A stretch of DNA of 64,000 bases from Pseudomonas khorasanensis (lineage in GTDB: Bacteria; Pseudomonadota; Gammaproteobacteria; Pseudomonadales; Pseudomonadaceae), in the NCBI RefSeq assembly GCF_014268505.2, contig NZ_JABWQP020000007.1:62001-126000 (forward strand), read 5' to 3'. The translations under genes were made by a program, and so were the position numbers. Below the pieces are notes generated by a model, which was given only the letters and a program-made list of their open reading frames with translations, was not told the DNA's origin and ran no database searches. Of this stretch, positions 32,534 through 42,417 are shown piece after piece (the first letter of the stretch is position 1; each line of letters begins with the position of its first letter).

Positions 32534-34039
32534 TCAGTTGTTGTACAGATCGATGATCGCACTGACCGCCTGGGTCTTGACCTTCGAGGCATCGTTACGC
32601 GCCTGCTCGATCTTGTCCAGATAAGCCTCGTCGACATCGCCCGTGACGTACTTGCCGTCAAACACCGCGCAATCGAAGTTCTCGATCTTGATCTTGCCGC
32701 CACCGACCGCTTCGATCAAGTCAGGCAGGTCCTGATAGATCAGCCAGTCAGCCCCGATGAGGTCGGCCACGTCCTGAGTCGAACGGTTGTGGGCGATCAG
32801 TTCGTGGGCGCTCGGCATATCAATACCGTACACGTTCGGATAACGCACTGCAGGCGCCGCCGAGCAGAAGTAGACGTTTTTCGCGCCGGCTTCGCGGGCC
32901 ATCTGGATAATCTGCTTGCAAGTCGTGCCGCGTACGATCGAGTCATCGACCAACATCACGTTCTTGCCGCGGAACTCCAGCTCGATGGCGTTGAGCTTCT
33001 GGCGTACCGACTTTTTGCGCGCGGCCTGCCCCGGCATGATGAAGGTCCGGCCGATGTAGCGGTTCTTGACGAAACCTTCGCGGAATTTCACGCCCAGATG
33101 GTTAGCCAGTTCCAGTGCCGCCGTACGGCTGGTGTCCGGAATCGGGATAACCACGTCGATGTCGTGTTCCGGGCGCTCGCGCAGGATCTTCTCGGCGAGC
33201 TTCTCGCCCATGCGCAGACGAGCCTTGTAAACCGACACGCCGTCAATGATCGAGTCTGGACGCGCCAGGTAGACGTGCTCGAAGATGCACGGGGTCAGCG
33301 ACGGGTTGGTCGCGCACTGACGGGTGTGCAGTTTGCCGTCTTCAGTGATGTACACCGCTTCGCCCGGCGCGAGATCGCGAATCAGGGTGAAACCGAGCAC
33401 ATCGAGCGAAACGCTTTCCGAGGCGATCATGTACTCGACGCCTTCGTCGGTGTGACGCTGACCGAATACGATAGGGCGAATGCCGTGCGGATCACGGAAA
33501 CCGACGATGCCATAACCGGTGATCATCGCAACCACCGCGTAACCGCCGACACAGCGGTTGTGCACGTCGGTCACGGCGGCGAACACGTCTTCTTCGGTCG
33601 GCTGCAGCTTGCCGCGCTGGGCCAGCTCGTGAGCGAACACGTTGAGCAACACTTCCGAGTCGGAACTGGTGTTGACGTGACGCAGATCGGATTCGTAGAT
33701 TTCCTTGGCCAACTGTTCAACATTGGTCAGGTTACCGTTGTGCGCCAGGGTAATGCCGTAAGGCGAGTTGACGTAAAACGGCTGGGCTTCGGCCGAGGTC
33801 GAGCTGCCCGCGGTCGGGTAGCGGACGTGGCCGATACCCATGTGGCCGACCAGACGCTGCATGTGACGCTGCTGGAACACGTCACGCACCAGGCCATTGT
33901 CCTTGCGCAAGAACAACCGGCCATCATGGCTGGTCACGATACCGGCAGCGTCCTGGCCGCGGTGCTGGAGCACGGTTAGCGCGTCATACAGCGCCTGATT
34001 GACGTTCGACTTACCGACGATACCGACGATGCCACACAT
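32534..34039 (-). CDS. purF: Amidophosphoribosyltransferase
   Basis: 501 residues from the ATG at 34039. The next residue is the catalytic cysteine (CGIVGIVGKSNVNQ) freed by removal of Met, so the three extra codons to 34048 are rejected. The N-terminal Ntn glutaminase domain is followed by the PRPP-binding loop VMLVDDSIVRGTT. It catalyses the first step of purine synthesis. It is 41 bp after cvpA, in the usual cvpA-purF order. Confidence 0.98.
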   Translation of the reverse strand: MCGIVGIVGKSNVNQALYDALTVLQHRGQDAAGIVTSHDGRLFLRKDNGLVRDVFQQRHMQRLVGHMGIGHVRYPTAGSSTSAEAQPFYVNSPYGITLAHNGNLTNVEQLAKEIYESDLRHVNTSSDSEVLLNVFAHELAQRGKLQPTEEDVFAAVTDVHNRCVGGYAVVAMITGYGIVGFRDPHGIRPIVFGQRHTDEGVEYMIASESVSLDVLGFTLIRDLAPGEAVYITEDGKLHTRQCATNPSLTPCIFEHVYLARPDSIIDGVSVYKARLRMGEKLAEKILRERPEHDIDVVIPIPDTSRTAALELANHLGVKFREGFVKNRYIGRTFIMPGQAARKKSVRQKLNAIELEFRGKNVMLVDDSIVRGTTCKQIIQMAREAGAKNVYFCSAAPAVRYPNVYGIDMPSAHELIAHNRSTQDVADLIGADWLIYQDLPDLIEAVGGGKIKIENFDCAVFDGKYVTGDVDEAYLDKIEQARNDASKVKTQAVSAIIDLYNN

Positions 34040-34080
34040 GCGACGCAACCCCTACTTAATGGATCTGAACTGAGCAACAC

Positions 34081-34641
34081 TCACTGAGGCGTTTTCGCCG
34101 CCGGCAAGAGTTGCTCCTTGAACGGAATCTCAGCGGGTACGCTGATTCCGCTGGCAAGCCACTGACTGCTCCATCCCAGTATCAGGTTTTTGGACCAGTC
34201 GGCGACCAATAGAAACTTGGGCACGAGCTGTGATTCTTTCCACCACCCGTCCTGCTGTACCGGCCCCAGGCTCAACAGCCCGACCGCCACGACCACCAGC
34301 AACACGCCACGCGCAGCGCCGAAGGCCATGCCGAGGAATCGATCGGTCCCGGACAACCCGGTGACGCGAACCAACTCGCCGATAAGATAATTGATCATTG
34401 CGCCCACGATCAGTGTGGCGACAAACATGATGGCACAGCCCGCAATCACGCGGGCCGATGGGGTTTCGATGTATCCGGCGAAGTACTCGGACAGTGAGCC
34501 ACCGAACATCCAGGCAACCGCTCCTGCGATGATCCAGGTCACCAGCGATAATGCTTCCTTGACGAAGCCGCGGCTCAAACTGATCAAAGCGGAGATGGCG
34601 ACGATTGCAACGATCGCCCAGTCAACCCAGGTAAATGGCAC
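34081..34641 (-). CDS. cvpA: CvpA-family inner-membrane protein, GTG start
   Basis: A 186-residue protein with four hydrophobic segments (WAIVAIVAISALISL, ALSLVTWIIAGAVAW, VIAGCAIMFVATLIVGAMI, GVLLVVVAVGLLSLG). It starts at GTG 34641. In E. coli CvpA is linked to colicin V export and envelope stress resistance; the mechanism is unclear. Gene order with purF is conserved. Confidence 0.92.
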   Translation of the reverse strand: MPFTWVDWAIVAIVAISALISLSRGFVKEALSLVTWIIAGAVAWMFGGSLSEYFAGYIETPSARVIAGCAIMFVATLIVGAMINYLIGELVRVTGLSGTDRFLGMAFGAARGVLLVVVAVGLLSLGPVQQDGWWKESQLVPKFLLVADWSKNLILGWSSQWLASGISVPAEIPFKEQLLPAAKTPQ

Positions 34642-34739
34642 AGTGCAGCCTACAGACGGATAAGGCGGCGCATTTTAGCAGAGCGCATGGCTGTCGGTAA
34701 GCTGCGATTGTCAGTGCTTTTCAATCAGGGTGATAGATT

Positions 34740-35390
34740 TCAGCCACGTTCAGGCTGAAAACGGACAACGAAGCCCTTGAGGTTCTGCTGGCGACTCAAC
34801 AGGTCACGCAGACGATCAGCTTCGGCACGCTCGATCAACGGACCGACGAACACCCGATTCTTGCCATCGGCCGAACGGATGTAGGCGTTGTAACCCTGAC
34901 TGCGCAGGTTTTTCTGCAGACTTTCGGCGCTGGCGCGACTCGACAGACTGGCCAGCTGTACCGACCAGCTCACCGACAGACCGTTGGCATCGACGCGGCT
35001 CTGCGTGGTGTCAGGCTTGCTCGTTGCGGACGTGATCGGCTGGGCCGGCGCCGGGATCGGCTTGGCAACCGGCGGTGGCGTCGCGGGTCGGGCGATTTGC
35101 GCAGGTATGGTCGGCGCCGGGGCAACTGTAGCGGCAGGCGCGATGTCCTCAGCCACCTCTTCGTCAGTCGGCACAGGCTCTTGCGGCAGCGCTTGCGGCT
35201 CAGGCACGGCCACCGGGTCCATATGCACTTGCGGCATGGCCGGGGCCTGCGGCGCAGCTGGCGCCTCTACGGTCACCTGGCGCTGTTCGTCCTGACGGGA
35301 AAACAGCATCGGCAGGAAAATAACCGCCAGCGCCACCAGCACCAACGCACCGACCATGCGCTGCTTGTACGCTTTATCCAGCAAAGCCAT
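34740..35390 (-). CDS. SPOR-domain inner-membrane protein (DedD-like)
   Basis: 216 residues from the ATG at 35390 (MALLDKAYKQ), inside the folC end; a longer frame to 35444 is not supported. One N-terminal membrane helix (VGALVLVALAVIFLPML), a long Pro/Ala/Glu linker, and a C-terminal SPOR domain (WSVQLASLSSRASAESL to RVFVGPLIERAEADRL). It should span the periplasm and bind denuded peptidoglycan at the septum, as DedD does. It lies between folC and cvpA. Confidence 0.9.
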   Translation of the reverse strand: MALLDKAYKQRMVGALVLVALAVIFLPMLFSRQDEQRQVTVEAPAAPQAPAMPQVHMDPVAVPEPQALPQEPVPTDEEVAEDIAPAATVAPAPTIPAQIARPATPPPVAKPIPAPAQPITSATSKPDTTQSRVDANGLSVSWSVQLASLSSRASAESLQKNLRSQGYNAYIRSADGKNRVFVGPLIERAEADRLRDLLSRQQNLKGFVVRFQPERG

Positions 35391-36681
35391 TTGCCGCTTC
35401 CTCCGTGGAGCGCCGGGACAGCCATTGAAGGGCCTCGGCGACACAATAAAATGATCCGAACAACAGAATCTCGTCGTCGCTGGTCGCTACAGCGCACTGC
35501 CCTTCCAGAGCGGCCGCCACGCTGTCGTAAGAAGTAACCGAAGCACCCAGATTATGCAGGGCTGCCTGCAACTCGGTCACCGGACGGGCGCGCGGCGAAT
35601 CCAGCGGCGCAACAGCCCAATGCTCGACACTAGCATTCAATTCGGCAACAACACCATCCAGATCCTTGTCGGCCAGCAGCCCGAACACCGCGAGGCGCTT
35701 GCCAACCGGCGGACGCGAAGCCAGACGACGAGCCAGATATTCAGCGGCATGCGGGTTGTGACCAACATCCAGCAACAGATTCAAACGCTTGCCGTGCCAT
35801 TCGAACGACCGCCGATCCAGGCGCCCAACCACACGAGTCGCCTGCAATGCCGCGACAATCTGCTCGGGATCCCACGGCAACCCCAGCAGCAGATAGGCCT
35901 GCAAAGCCAGGGCGGCGTTTTCCATCGGCAGATCGAGCAGGGGCAAGTCGCGCAATTCGACGGCTTGGCCCTGTGCATCGGTACCGCGCCACTGCCAATG
36001 CCGCTCGGTGATACCGAGATCGAAATCGCGTCCACGCAGGAAAAACGGGCACGCCAGTTCACGTGCCTTGTCGAGCAGCGGTTGCGGAGGATTGAGGTCG
36101 CCACACAGAGCAGGCTTGCCGTGACGGAAAATTCCGGCCTTTTCAAACGCTACCGATTCGCGGGTATCACCCAGATAGTCGGCATGATCGACGCCAATAC
36201 TGGTAACCAGCGCGAGATCGGCATCAACCACGTTGACCGTGTCCAGACGCCCGCCCAGCCCGACTTCCAGCACCACGGCATCAAGCCCGGCCTGCTGAAA
36301 CAGCCAGAACGCCGCCAGGGTGCCCATTTCAAAATAGGTCAGGGAAGTATCGCCGCGCCCGGCTTCGACCGCCGCAAACGCTTCGCACAGCTGGGCGTCA
36401 GTGGCTTCGACACCATTGAGCTGCACCCGCTCGTTGTAGCGCAGCAGGTGCGGAGAATTGTAAACACCCACGCTCAGGCCCTGCGCCCGGAGCAACGAAG
36501 CAACGAACGCACAGGTTGATCCCTTGCCGTTGGTGCCGGTGACCGTGATCACCCGAGGCGCCGGCTGGCCCAGCCCCATGCGGGACGCTACCTGTTGCGA
36601 GCGTTCCAGGCCCATGTCGATGGCCGAAGGATGCAACTGCTCGAGGTAGGCGAGCCATTCACCAAGGGTGCGCTGGGTCAT
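35374..36681 (-). CDS. folC: Dihydrofolate synthase / folylpolyglutamate synthase
   Basis: A 435-residue Mur-ligase-type protein. The ATP loop VTGTNGKGSTCAFVA is at about residue 46. GVYNSPHLLRYNERVQL and LDVGHNPHAAEYLA are also conserved. It adds glutamate to dihydropteroate and to folates. Its ATG overlaps the accD stop by 4 bp, and its end overlaps the SPOR gene by 17 bp. Confidence 0.97.
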   Translation of the reverse strand: MTQRTLGEWLAYLEQLHPSAIDMGLERSQQVASRMGLGQPAPRVITVTGTNGKGSTCAFVASLLRAQGLSVGVYNSPHLLRYNERVQLNGVEATDAQLCEAFAAVEAGRGDTSLTYFEMGTLAAFWLFQQAGLDAVVLEVGLGGRLDTVNVVDADLALVTSIGVDHADYLGDTRESVAFEKAGIFRHGKPALCGDLNPPQPLLDKARELACPFFLRGRDFDLGITERHWQWRGTDAQGQAVELRDLPLLDLPMENAALALQAYLLLGLPWDPEQIVAALQATRVVGRLDRRSFEWHGKRLNLLLDVGHNPHAAEYLARRLASRPPVGKRLAVFGLLADKDLDGVVAELNASVEHWAVAPLDSPRARPVTELQAALHNLGASVTSYDSVAAALEGQCAVATSDDEILLFGSFYCVAEALQWLSRRSTEEAANGFAG

Positions 36682-37598
36682 ACGTTGGCAGGCACCGGTG
36701 GCACTACGATCGGTTCGATTGGCGCGGCGACGAATTTTGGCGTCGGCTTACCGGTCATCTGCGCGAGCAGGTTACCCAAACGCGGGCGCAGTTCCTGACG
36801 ATGAATAATCATGTCGATGGCGCCGTGTTCCAGCAGGAATTCGCTGCGCTGGAAACCTTCTGGCAGTTTTTCACGCACGGTCTGCTCGATCACGCGCGGG
36901 CCGGCGAAGCCGATCAGGGCTTTAGGCTCGCCGACGATCACGTCGCCCAGCATCGCCAGACTTGCGGAAACACCACCGTAGACCGGGTCGGTCAGTACAG
37001 AGATGAAAGGAATACCCTCTTCACGCAGACGCGCCAATACTGCCGAGGTCTTGGCCATTTGCATCAGCGAGATCAGCGCTTCCTGCATGCGCGCACCGCC
37101 GGAGGCAGCGAAGCAGATCATCGGGCAACGGTTTTCCAGCGCATAGTTGGCGGCGCGAACGAAGCGCTCCCCAACGATGGCGCCCATGGATCCGCCCATG
37201 AAGTTGAACTCGAAGGCCGAAACCACCACCGGCATACCCAGCAAAGTACCGCTGACGGAGATCAGCGCATCTTTCTCGCCGGTCTGCTTTTGCGCCGCGA
37301 CCAGACGATCCTTGTACTTCTTGCCGTCGCGGAATTTCAGACGGTCAACCGGCTCCAGGTCGGCGCCCAGTTCGTTGCGACCTTCGGGGTCGAGGAAAAT
37401 GTCGATACGCGCACGTGCGCCGATGCGCATGTGGTGGTTGCACTTGGGGCAGACGTCCAGGGTCTTTTCCAGCTCCGGACGGTACAACACAGCCTCGCAG
37501 GACGGGCATTTGTGCCACAGACCTTCAGGCACCGAGCTCTTCTTGACCTCCGAGCGCATGATCGAAGGGATCAGTTTGTCTACTAACCAGTTGCTCAT
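36678..37598 (-). CDS. accD: Acetyl-CoA carboxylase carboxyltransferase subunit beta
   Basis: 306 residues from the ATG at 37598 (MSNWLVDKLIPSIMRSE); the frame to 37700 crosses the leader. The zinc finger is seen as HKCPSCEAVLYR and DVCPKCNHH. The carboxyltransferase core includes FAASGGARMQEAL and GGVSASLAMLGD. With AccA it transfers the carboxyl group from biotin to acetyl-CoA. It is followed by folC. Confidence 0.98.
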   Translation of the reverse strand: MSNWLVDKLIPSIMRSEVKKSSVPEGLWHKCPSCEAVLYRPELEKTLDVCPKCNHHMRIGARARIDIFLDPEGRNELGADLEPVDRLKFRDGKKYKDRLVAAQKQTGEKDALISVSGTLLGMPVVVSAFEFNFMGGSMGAIVGERFVRAANYALENRCPMICFAASGGARMQEALISLMQMAKTSAVLARLREEGIPFISVLTDPVYGGVSASLAMLGDVIVGEPKALIGFAGPRVIEQTVREKLPEGFQRSEFLLEHGAIDMIIHRQELRPRLGNLLAQMTGKPTPKFVAAPIEPIVVPPVPANV

Positions 37599-37795
37599 GC
37601 TTTCTTTCTCCAGTACCGGCGGCCCGAACGCTCTGGTTCGCAGCCCCGCGTATGCCCTTGAGCTAAATTCATGTGTGTGGCGATGATTGCCGGACGTCAC
37701 GGTCAGCGCGAAACATGACCTGCGTGCATCCCGAAACCCTCAGCCGCGCCTGCTTTGTGCAGGTGCATTGATGGACGGCGGCAGACTGCCAGCCG

Positions 37796-38428
37796 TCACA
37801 TCGACGATGTATTGGCACGCACCGCGTTGATGAATGCGCGAATCCTGTGGTGATCCTTGATGCCTTTGCTTGCTTCGACCCCGCCGCTGACATCCACCGC
37901 GTACGGCTTGACCCGCGCTACCGCGTCGGCAACATTTTCCGGCGTCAGGCCACCCGCAAGAATCAACGGTTTACTCAAGCGCTGCGGAATCAGTGACCAG
38001 TCAAACGCCTCGCCGGTTCCGCCGGGCACCCCTTCAACATAAGTGTCGAGCAGTACGCCGCTGGCGCCGGGATAGGCATCGCAGGCAGCAGCAATGTCAT
38101 CGCCAGCCTTGACCCGCAACGCCTTGATGTAAGGACGGTGCCATCCTTCGCATTCTTCAGCGCTTTCATCGCCATGGAACTGCAACAGATCCAGCGGCAC
38201 GGCATCGAGGATTTCCCCCAACTCGCAGCGGCTGGCGTTGACGAAAAGCCCCACGGTGGTCACAAACGGTGGCAACGCCTTAATGATGGCCGCCGCCTGC
38301 TGCACGTTCACCGCACGCGGACTCTTGGCGTAAAACACCAGACCTATCGCATCGGCGCCGGCTTCGACGGCGGCCAGTGCATCTTCTATGCGCGTAATGC
38401 CGCAGATCTTGCTGCGAACGGCTGACAT
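37796..38428 (-). CDS. trpF: Phosphoribosylanthranilate isomerase
   Basis: A 210-residue TIM-barrel enzyme. The catalytic cysteine is in SKICGITRIEDA and the aspartate in VLLDTYVEGVPGGTG; the phosphate-binding end is AVDVSGGVEASKGIKD. It performs the third step of tryptophan synthesis. It lies between truA and accD, away from other trp genes, as in other pseudomonads. Confidence 0.97.
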   Translation of the reverse strand: MSAVRSKICGITRIEDALAAVEAGADAIGLVFYAKSPRAVNVQQAAAIIKALPPFVTTVGLFVNASRCELGEILDAVPLDLLQFHGDESAEECEGWHRPYIKALRVKAGDDIAAACDAYPGASGVLLDTYVEGVPGGTGEAFDWSLIPQRLSKPLILAGGLTPENVADAVARVKPYAVDVSGGVEASKGIKDHHRIRAFINAVRANTSSM

Positions 38429-38491
38429 GTCAGGAAAACCTCAGGGCAAATCCGAAAACGTCCCGGATGGTAACAAAAGCGTTCGAGGGCG

Positions 38492-39346
38492 TCAGCCGTC
38501 AAGTTCGGAGAAACCCGTAAGGAAATGTGGCCCGATAAATCGCTCAGGCAACGGGAATTCGTCGTGATACTCGACTTGCACCAGATACAACCCGTAAGGA
38601 TGCGCGGTTACGCCGCCGGAACGACGCTCGCGACTTTCCAGCACTTCCTTCATCCACTCCACCGGGCGCTCACCGGCGCCGATGGTCATCAACACGCCAG
38701 CGATATTGCGCACCATGTGGTGCAGGAAGGCGTTGGCACGGATATCGAGCACGATCATCTTGCCGTGCCGGGTCACGCGCAGATGGTGCATCTTTTTGAT
38801 CGGCGACTTGGCCTGACACTGTCCGGCCCTGAACGCGCTGAAATCATGGGTGCCGATCAGGTATTGCGCAGCCTCGGCCATGCGCTCGACGTCGAGGGGC
38901 CGGTGATTCCAGGTGATTTCTTCGTTGAGATGCGCCGGGCGGATCTGATCGTTATAAATCACATAGCGATAACGCCGGGCGATGGCCTTGAATCGTGCGT
39001 GAAAATGCGCAGGCATGACCCTGGCCCAACTGACACTGATGTCATGGGGCAGATTGATGTTGGCGCCCATGACCCAGGCCTTCAGCGAACGATCGACCTG
39101 AGTGTCAAAGTGCACCACCTGTCCGCAGGCATGCACGCCGGCATCGGTACGCCCGGCGCACTGCAGGGAAACCGGCGAGTTGGCGACTTTCGACAAGGCC
39201 TTTTCCAGCGCTTCCTGCACCGTCGCCACGCCGGTCAACTGGCGCTGCCAGCCGCTGTAGCGCGAACCTTTGTACTCAACGCCCAGTGCGACCCGGTAAA
39301 AGCCGTCGGGCGCCATTTCGGCGACGGGGTTATCTATGTTTGCCAA
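38492..39346 (-). CDS. truA: tRNA pseudouridine(38-40) synthase
   Basis: A 284-residue protein if the TTG at 39346 is used; the first ATG (39316) would give 274. Neither has a strong ribosome site. The catalytic aspartate is in CAGRTDAGVHACGQV, and FLHHMVRNIAG is conserved. It modifies the anticodon arm of many tRNAs. Placed between fimV and trpF. Confidence 0.95.
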   Translation of the reverse strand: MANIDNPVAEMAPDGFYRVALGVEYKGSRYSGWQRQLTGVATVQEALEKALSKVANSPVSLQCAGRTDAGVHACGQVVHFDTQVDRSLKAWVMGANINLPHDISVSWARVMPAHFHARFKAIARRYRYVIYNDQIRPAHLNEEITWNHRPLDVERMAEAAQYLIGTHDFSAFRAGQCQAKSPIKKMHHLRVTRHGKMIVLDIRANAFLHHMVRNIAGVLMTIGAGERPVEWMKEVLESRERRSGGVTAHPYGLYLVQVEYHDEFPLPERFIGPHFLTGFSELDG

Positions 39347-39411
39347 GGTGGGACAGCCTGCTGATTTTGCGAAAGGCGGGCATTATAAGGCGGTGGGCCG
39401 GGGATGCCAGT

Positions 39412-39495
39412 TCAAGATCAAAAGATCGCAGCCTTCGTCAGCTCCTACAGAGAACGCAATCTCATGTACGAACTGGCGAAGGCTGCGATATTTTT
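39412..39495. repeat. Palindromic repeat, GATCTTTTGATC family
   Basis: GATCAAAAGATCGCAGCCTTCG and CGAAGGCTGCGAT form the arms of an imperfect hairpin; the outer CAGCTCCTACAG matches the copy at 29687. Confidence 0.7.
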
Positions 39496-39515
39496 TGGTT
39501 CCTGAAACCCAAACA

Positions 39516-39547
39516 AAAACGGCAGCCTCACTGGGCTGCCGTTTCCG
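39516..39547 (-). terminator. Terminator after fimV
   Basis: An 11-bp stem AAACGGCAGCC / GGCTGCCGTTT with a 6-nt loop, followed by TTTTTG on the minus strand, directly past the fimV stop. Confidence 0.85.
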
Positions 39548-39560
39548 TTTACCGCTGAGC

Positions 39561-42209
39561 TTACGCCAGGTTCGACAGCATGTCCTTGGCTTCGCCGCGC
39601 TGCGTCTCGTTGCCCTCGGTCAACACCTCGTTGAGGATATCCCGGGCGCCATCCGCGTCGCCCATGTCGATGTAAGCCTGGGCCAGATCGAGTTTGGTGG
39701 CGGCTTCGTCAGTACCGGCGAGGAAGTCGAAATCGTCTTCGCCCAGATCATCGCCCAACGCTGCGTCCGCCTCGGTGAAGGTCGGTTCGGCAATGCTCTG
39801 CGACAACCGATCCAGCTCGGCGTTGACGTCGTCGAGCTCGGCCGCGAAGGCGTCCGGTTCGGCGGCAGGGTTGGTGTCCATTTCGTCCGCAAGCGACAGG
39901 TCGAAATCGGCCGGCAATTCCAGATCATCCTGGGGCTCATCAGCCACGACTGGTGCCTCGACGGGCGGCAGATCTTTCACGCCGTCGTCCAGATCCAACA
40001 GGAAGTCGTCTTCCGCCAGGGTGGTCGGCGACGGCTCGGCGCCCAAATCCATGTCGAGATCGAAATCCGACAGATCGTCCAGATTTTCCTTCATCTCGGT
40101 CTGCTCTTGCAGCACCGAAGCAAAGCTCAGATCGTCTTCAGCCGGAAACGCGTCCAGCTCCGCCGGTGCTTCTGGCTTAACGGCAGGCGCTGGATCGATC
40201 GGGGTGATGGTGTCGAGATCGTCCAGGCTCAAATCGAAAGCCGTGTCCAGGTCATCAGCTGCTGGCTCGGTCGTTTCCGGCTCGTCCTGCAGCAGATCCT
40301 TGACGTACTGCGCGTCCAGCTCGGCAGCGACGGCAGCCGCCGCCAACCCACCGGCCGCAACAACCGCCATGGCCGGGAAGCGGCTTTTCAATGCTTCCAC
40401 TTTGGCGAAGTTGTCACCGTTGGCCATCAATTGACGTTCCTGAGCGACGAACGCATCGCGATCGCCCTGCTGGCCGTAAACTTCCATCAGTTTGAGTCGC
40501 AGATCGCTGCGTTGCGGCTCGAGACTGACGCCCTCCTCCAGCAACGCGGCGGCCTGATTCAGGCGACCGGCGTTGATGTGCGATTGCGCTTTGTCGAGCA
40601 CGTCGTCGGAGCGCTCGGCGGCCGGGGCGACCAGTGGCGCCGCGATCGGCGTCGCCATCACCACCGGGGCGACGACCGCTGCAGGCGCCGGCGCCGGAGC
40701 AGGTGTATTGAGCTTGACGCTCGCCGCTGGCGTTTCCAGGCCTGCGAAACTGCTTTCCGGCAGATCGTGTTCGGCCGAGAACTCTTGCTCTTCCGCCAGC
40801 GCTCGCGCCATGCGCAGGTGCTTTTCAGCTTCCTGCTGCGCTTTGCGACGACGCGCCAGCAACAACAGCAGAAGCAGCAGAACCACCGCACCGCCACCGA
40901 TCAGGCCCAGCAGAATCGGATTGGTCAGCAGTTCGTTGAAGGCTTTGTTGTCATCGGCGGCGGCAGGCGTTTCAACCACCGGCTCGACGACCGGTTCAAC
41001 CGGCGTTTCGGCCGGCGGAGCAATCGCCGATTCTGGCGTTGGCGAGGCAGCAGCGGCTTCGGCCGGGGTGGCTGGCGGGGTCGAGGCCAACTCGGCGGTG
41101 ATTGCAGGCACTGGCGGCACGGCGCCGTTGGCAGCCGGTGCAGCGCCCGAACCATCGGCCTGCATCTTCGCCAACTGGTTGTTTTTCAGCTCGATCAGCT
41201 TTTGCAGCTTGTCGAGTTGGCTTTGCAGATCAGCCATGCGGCTCTTCAGTTCCTCGTTGTCACGACGGGTCGTGTCGAGGTTTTCCTGGGTGATCGCCAG
41301 TTTGTTGCTCAGCGCCCTGGCATCGCCCGCCGGGCCTTTTGCGCCGGGCCTGGCGCTTTCGGCAGAAACCAGGCTCAGGTTGTCCTGAGTGTCTTGCGCC
41401 GCACCGGTATTGCCACGACCACGATTGGTCGCATCAAGTTGCTGCTGACCGGTGCCAGGCTTTGCCACGTAGCGACGACCTTGACGCCAGGCTTCGTTCT
41501 GCGCCGCCACCTCGGCAATCGCCGCGGACTGTGGCAACGCCGTGCTTTGAACCGGATCCGGCAGACGCAGCACCTGTCCGATTTTCAGGCGGTTGATATT
41601 GCCATCAATGAACGCATTCGGATTGAGCGCCTGAATCGCCAGCATGGTCTGCTGTACCGACCCGCCGTTGCGCGCCTTCGCGGCGATTTCCCACAGAGTG
41701 TCGCGCGGCGTGGTGGTGTATTGATTGCGATGGGTTGTGCCAGTGGTCGGCGCGGTGATCGTCTGCGACGGTGCCGGTTGCGCGGCGGCGTCAGCGGTCT
41801 GCGGCGAGAACTTCGACGGATCCAGCAGCACGCTGTAATCGCGCAGCAGACGGCCATTGGGCCACATCACTTGCACGAGGAATTTCACCATCGGTTCCGA
41901 CAGCGGCTGGCTCGAAGTCACGCGCAACACGCTTTTGCCGTTGGCGTTGAGCACCGGGGTGAACGTCAGATCACTCAGAAAGGCCTGGCGATCGACGCCG
42001 GCCTTGGCGAAGTCTTCGGGTGAAGCCAGGCTTGGCACCACCTCGGCGGCGGTGAGGTCCTTGACGTCGAGCAGCTCGATTTCAGCCACCAACGGCTGGT
42101 TCAGGGTCGACTTCAGGGTCAGCTCCCCGAGCCCGAGGGCATGCGCCATACCGGAGGACAGCGCCGAGGCGGCCGCTATTGCTAACACCAGTTTGCGAAC
42201 TTGAACCAT
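39561..42209 (-). CDS. fimV: FimV-family polar hub protein
   Basis: An 882-residue protein. Signal peptide at 1-25 (ending MAHALG), FimV N-terminal domain (about 26-130), LysM peptidoglycan-binding domain (about 163-218), coiled coil (300-350), one membrane helix (about 431-450, ILLGLIGGGAVVLLLLLLLLA), then a long very acidic cytoplasmic part with a TPR-like region near 540-590 and a conserved C-terminal FimV motif. In P. aeruginosa FimV organises type IV pilus assembly and cAMP signalling at the pole. It is the first gene of the truA-trpF-accD side, with a terminator between. Confidence 0.95.
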   Translation of the reverse strand: MVQVRKLVLAIAAASALSSGMAHALGLGELTLKSTLNQPLVAEIELLDVKDLTAAEVVPSLASPEDFAKAGVDRQAFLSDLTFTPVLNANGKSVLRVTSSQPLSEPMVKFLVQVMWPNGRLLRDYSVLLDPSKFSPQTADAAAQPAPSQTITAPTTGTTHRNQYTTTPRDTLWEIAAKARNGGSVQQTMLAIQALNPNAFIDGNINRLKIGQVLRLPDPVQSTALPQSAAIAEVAAQNEAWRQGRRYVAKPGTGQQQLDATNRGRGNTGAAQDTQDNLSLVSAESARPGAKGPAGDARALSNKLAITQENLDTTRRDNEELKSRMADLQSQLDKLQKLIELKNNQLAKMQADGSGAAPAANGAVPPVPAITAELASTPPATPAEAAAASPTPESAIAPPAETPVEPVVEPVVETPAAADDNKAFNELLTNPILLGLIGGGAVVLLLLLLLLARRRKAQQEAEKHLRMARALAEEQEFSAEHDLPESSFAGLETPAASVKLNTPAPAPAPAAVVAPVVMATPIAAPLVAPAAERSDDVLDKAQSHINAGRLNQAAALLEEGVSLEPQRSDLRLKLMEVYGQQGDRDAFVAQERQLMANGDNFAKVEALKSRFPAMAVVAAGGLAAAAVAAELDAQYVKDLLQDEPETTEPAADDLDTAFDLSLDDLDTITPIDPAPAVKPEAPAELDAFPAEDDLSFASVLQEQTEMKENLDDLSDFDLDMDLGAEPSPTTLAEDDFLLDLDDGVKDLPPVEAPVVADEPQDDLELPADFDLSLADEMDTNPAAEPDAFAAELDDVNAELDRLSQSIAEPTFTEADAALGDDLGEDDFDFLAGTDEAATKLDLAQAYIDMGDADGARDILNEVLTEGNETQRGEAKDMLSNLA

Positions 42210-42417
42210 AGCCTCATCCTTTGTTTGAACGTTCCTCGGCCAGCGAGAAGCTTCTGAATACCGCTGCCGTAAGGCATTGCGCGCGACGACGACAGCCGCC
42301 GCGCACGATCATTTCTTTGCTGCCCCGGAAAGTCCCGGAGGGTGACACGTTATCGAGCGCCTCGGGCAAGCATAGCGCTCACCTAGAATCAGTCGACAAA
42401 TTGTTGCCAAGTATCTT

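Noticed and set aside
39336..42023. 895-codon open frame on the plus strand opposite fimV
   Set aside because: It is a shadow of fimV in high-GC DNA, with composition rich in Arg, Gln and His and no recognisable domain.
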